A stretch of DNA of 15,305 nt, from the NCBI GenBank assembly GCA_012521315.1, contig JAAYMP010000096.1, forward strand, positions 1 to 15,305, in the 5' to 3' direction. A model generated the notes under the pieces. The model saw nothing but the letters and a program-made list of their open reading frames with translations. It was not told the origin of the DNA and made no database searches. Below are positions 12,759 through 15,305 of the stretch, in pieces. The stretch's first letter is position 1. Each line of letters begins with the position of its first letter. The position numbers were made by a program, and so were the translations under genes. This DNA comes from Bacillota bacterium. Lineage in GTDB: Bacteria; Bacillota; UBA4882; UBA10575.

Positions 12759-14936
12759 TTAAGCGTCGTTCTTTCTAAACTCCTCCAACTGGCGGCGGTT
12801 GATCAGCACGGCCCGGGGTTTACTCCCCTCGTACGGGCCGACAAAGCCCCGTTCTTCCATCATGTCGATCAAACGGGCCGCCCGCGTATAACCGATCCGG
12901 AAGCGGCGCTGCAGGGAAGAAGCGGAAGCCTGTTCCTGGTCGATCACCAACCGCACCGCATCCCAGAACAGTTCATCATCTTCCGTCCCCAGTTCGCCCC
13001 GGGCTTCCGCAGCCGGGGGATTGGCCAAGACCTCCACATACTCGGGTGACCCTTGCCGCCGCCAGTGGTCGGTGACCAGTTTGATCTCTTCATCCGAGAC
13101 CAAAGCCCCTTGCAACCGGACGGGTTTTAAAGCGCCCACCGGCGCAAAAAGCATATCGCCCCGGCCCAACAACTCTTCGGCCCCGGCACTATCCAGGATG
13201 GTCCGCGAATCCACCTGGGAAGAAACGGCAAAGGCGATCCGGGACGGGATATTGGCCTTGATTAAGCCGGTGATCACATCAACCGACGGCCTTTGGGTGG
13301 CCACCACCAGGTGAATCCCGGTCGCCCGCGCCATCTGAGCCAACCGGCAGATGGCGTCCTCCACGTCCACCGGCGCCACCATCATCAGGTCGGCCAATTC
13401 GTCAATGACCACGACCATATAAGGCATCAGGAGCTCGTCCGCCTTCACCGCCCGGTTATAGCGGGCAATATCCCGCACCCCTCTTGCCGCAAAAGCCTTG
13501 TACCGCGCCTCCATCTCCGTCACGACCGCTTTGAGTACCGCGGCCGCCTTTTTCGCCTCCGTAACCACCGGCGAGGCCAGATGGGGGATTCCTTCATAAA
13601 CCGACAGTTCCACCCGTTTCGGGTCGATCAGAACCAGTTTCACCTCCACCGGTGAAGCCCGGTAGAGGAGCGAAAGCAACAATGAATTCAGGCAGACACT
13701 TTTCCCGGAGCCGGTCGCCCCCGCAATCAAAAGGTGGGGCATGCGGTCCAGGTTGGCCACGCTCGGTTCCCCGGTGATGTCGACCCCAAGGGCAATCCCC
13801 AGTTTCCCGGCGTTCCAAAACGCGCGGGACTCGATGACTTCGCGGAGGGGAACGATCCGCGCTTCCTGGTTGGGCACTTCGATCCCGACCGCCGATTTTC
13901 CGGGGATCGGCGCTTCGATCCTGAGCCCTCGCGCCGCCAGCGCCAAAGCCAGGTCATTGGCCAGGTTGACAATCCGGCTCACCTTGACGCCCGGCGCCGG
14001 ATGGACTTCGTAACGGGTAATGACCGGGCCCTGATGGACCGCGGTGACCTGTGCCTGCACGCCAAAGGAAGCCAGCGTCGCCTCCAATTGGTCCGATTGG
14101 TCCAAAAACTTCTGATTCCGCCGGGACCTTGGCGGCGGTTGCAAAAGATCAAGGGCCGGTAATTGGTAGGGCCCCAATTGCCGACCGCCGGTAACCGCCA
14201 TCAACGCCGGGACCTCCCGCGGTGACTGCTCCTTCCTTCGCGGGCGGGGCTCCTTCCGGCCCTCCTCGGTTTCAACCCGGGGTTCCCGGGCGGGAACGGC
14301 CGTTTTTTCTTCCGTCGCCGCCGAAACCTGTTCATAAGGGAGGTTAGCCGGGGGTTTCCGCCGCCGGAAAAGCAGGGGGCTTTTGGCGCCAATCCGGCCG
14401 GCGAGGTCGGCTAAAAACTGGAGCAAAGGACGGTCGAGCATAAGAATGACCGCGATGAGCAGCAGTAAGCTCAAAACCACGATCGTCCCCGGGACGGAGA
14501 AGATCCGGTTCAATCCGAACAAAATAATACTGGCCACCGCCCCGCCGCCTTCCCGGTAAGCAGGGGGCAAGGGCGTGGCCGGCACTCCAATGGCGAGCAG
14601 ATGAATCAGGAGAATTCCCCAGAAACAACCGAGGACCACGCCCACATAGCGGTAGGTCAAGGAAAATTTACGGTGGTTCTTCAGCAATTGCCAACCCAAT
14701 ACGGCAAAAAGCACTGGTAAAAGAAAAGAACCCTTCTTACCGGTCACCGTATATAAAACCCCACGGACCGCCTGGCCAAAGCTCCCCGTCTCTTTCATCT
14801 GTAAAGACAGATAAAGCAGGACCGCCAAGCCCAAATAGACCACGCCGCGGATCTCCGTTTTTAACTCTTTCTGCCGGTCATTACGTTCCGGACGGTCTTC
14901 GGTCCGTCTTGGTGACCAACTCCGTTTTTTCGCCAT
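12759..14936 (-). CDS. ftsK: DNA translocase FtsK/SpoIIIE
   Basis: 725 residues, the compact Firmicutes size. The N-terminus is basic, then four hydrophobic segments span about 30-48, 70-86, 95-117 and 134-168. A charged, proline-rich linker runs to about 245. The alpha/beta motor follows, with Walker A GATGSGKS at 406-413 and Walker B VVVIDELADLM at 508-518; TQRPSVDVITGLIKANIPSR (548-567) is the conserved motor segment. The gamma winged helix (about 655-715) has SLQRRFRIGYTRAARLIDMM, which reads SRS/KOPS-type polarity sequences. The protein pumps the chromosome through the division or sporulation septum. The ATG is two bases after the upstream phoU-like stop, with AAGGAGGAG inside the end of that gene. 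Confidence 0.96.
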   Translation of the reverse strand: MAKKRSWSPRRTEDRPERNDRQKELKTEIRGVVYLGLAVLLYLSLQMKETGSFGQAVRGVLYTVTGKKGSFLLPVLFAVLGWQLLKNHRKFSLTYRYVGVVLGCFWGILLIHLLAIGVPATPLPPAYREGGGAVASIILFGLNRIFSVPGTIVVLSLLLLIAVILMLDRPLLQFLADLAGRIGAKSPLLFRRRKPPANLPYEQVSAATEEKTAVPAREPRVETEEGRKEPRPRRKEQSPREVPALMAVTGGRQLGPYQLPALDLLQPPPRSRRNQKFLDQSDQLEATLASFGVQAQVTAVHQGPVITRYEVHPAPGVKVSRIVNLANDLALALAARGLRIEAPIPGKSAVGIEVPNQEARIVPLREVIESRAFWNAGKLGIALGVDITGEPSVANLDRMPHLLIAGATGSGKSVCLNSLLLSLLYRASPVEVKLVLIDPKRVELSVYEGIPHLASPVVTEAKKAAAVLKAVVTEMEARYKAFAARGVRDIARYNRAVKADELLMPYMVVVIDELADLMMVAPVDVEDAICRLAQMARATGIHLVVATQRPSVDVITGLIKANIPSRIAFAVSSQVDSRTILDSAGAEELLGRGDMLFAPVGALKPVRLQGALVSDEEIKLVTDHWRRQGSPEYVEVLANPPAAEARGELGTEDDELFWDAVRLVIDQEQASASSLQRRFRIGYTRAARLIDMMEERGFVGPYEGSKPRAVLINRRQLEEFRKNDA

Positions 14937-14938
14937 CC

Positions 14939-15305
14939 TCAGATCAGCTCCTCCTTCCCCACCAGGGCTACTTCCGCCATATTGGCGGCATGATCGGCCA
15001 CCCGTTCCAAATTGGCCAGCAGATCCAGGTAGATGATGCCCGAACCGGGCCAGCAGCGCCCCTGGTTGAGTCGGTTGATATGGTTCTGGCGCATCTCTTC
15101 CTGGAGTTTGTCAATGACCATCTCCCGCTCCAACACCTGCCGCGCCAAAACCGGGTCGTCTTCCTCCAAGGCAATCAAGGCTTTCTTACAAATATCCAAC
15201 ACTTTGTCGTAAAGCAGTCCAATCTCGTCCATCGCCACCTGCGAAAAAGGCAGTTTCTCCTCCACCTTCGCCTGGGCATGCTCGCCAATATGCTCCGCAT
15301 GGTCG
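14939..15305 (-). CDS. PhoU-like domain, probably C-terminus of a Na/Pi-cotransporter family protein (5' partial)
   Basis: The frame is open to the right edge of the window, giving 121 residues; the GTG at 15265 is internal. The visible helical domain has DHAEHIGEHA at its start and a second DHAANMAE near the end, the repeated PhoU metal-site pattern. Between them, HINRLNQGRCWPGSGIIYLD and then LLANLERVADHA resemble the PhoU-like tail of Na+/phosphate symporters (NptA/YjbB type) more than free PhoU. The membrane part would lie outside the window. Phosphate transport control at the membrane is the likely role. It is probably co-transcribed with ftsK, two bases downstream. Confidence 0.8.
   Translation of the reverse strand, partial: DHAEHIGEHAQAKVEEKLPFSQVAMDEIGLLYDKVLDICKKALIALEEDDPVLARQVLEREMVIDKLQEEMRQNHINRLNQGRCWPGSGIIYLDLLANLERVADHAANMAEVALVGKEELI

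Noticed and set aside
15263..15265. GTG at 15265 as the start of a free-standing 108-residue PhoU protein
   Set aside because: The frame continues upstream to the window edge with a conserved DHAEHIGEHA segment, so the GTG is internal.

Overview
The window looks like chromosome from a Gram-positive-lineage (Firmicutes/Bacillota) bacterium that nevertheless has an outer membrane. The right-hand two thirds is a Firmicutes core cluster: an FtsK/SpoIIIE translocase, a RodZ-type protein, DnaG primase, the major sigma factor SigA/RpoD, a YqfO/Nif3 protein and a zinc-ribbon coiled-coil protein. The left third carries three predicted beta-barrel proteins. Two of them have a cleavable signal peptide and end in the terminal phenylalanine typical of outer-membrane barrels. 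Diderm Firmicutes such as Limnochordia/Hydrogenispora-like lineages, Halanaerobiales or Negativicutes would fit. The exact lineage is inference and cannot be fixed from this sequence alone.

Layout. 1-1631 (+): the C-terminal part of a large barrel-like protein ending in two SdrD_B-type domains. A strong bidirectional hairpin (1731-1765) separates it from a convergent gene (1788-2870, -) for a short Omp85/BamA-like barrel without POTRA repeats. A 154-base divergent intergenic region leads to 3025-3921 (+), a stand-alone LigD-type primase-polymerase. Next is a 189-base AT-rich region with five direct repeats at an exact 10-base period, running up to the ribosome binding site of another barrel protein (4111-5301, +). 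A second bidirectional hairpin (5338-5367) closes this section.

From 5414 to the end everything is on the minus strand. In transcription order (right to left): the 3' end of a Na/Pi-cotransporter/PhoU-domain gene, ftsK, a possible 37-codon gene, rodZ, dnaG, rpoD, tRNA-Asn(GUU), a CAU-anticodon tRNA (Ile2 or Met), a terminator, nif3/yqfO, a 60-residue DksA/TraR-type zinc finger protein, a C4 zinc-ribbon coiled-coil protein, and a rhomboid-like membrane protein that appears to lack the catalytic serine. Spacings are short (1-nt and 4-nt overlaps, gaps of 2-3 nt), which suggests translational coupling in two main transcription units: phoU-like to tRNAs, and nif3 to rhomboid-like. The tRNA pair also has its own near-consensus promoter just after the rpoD stop.

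Functionally, the right unit joins chromosome segregation (FtsK), cell shape (RodZ), replication priming (DnaG) and basal transcription (SigA). The left part concerns the outer membrane, with a DNA repair-type polymerase between barrel genes. I see no mobile element, CRISPR array or clear defence system. The least explained signals are the 10-base repeat array before the 4111 gene, which resembles tandem PhoP/PhoB-type half-sites, and the unusual barrel proteins.
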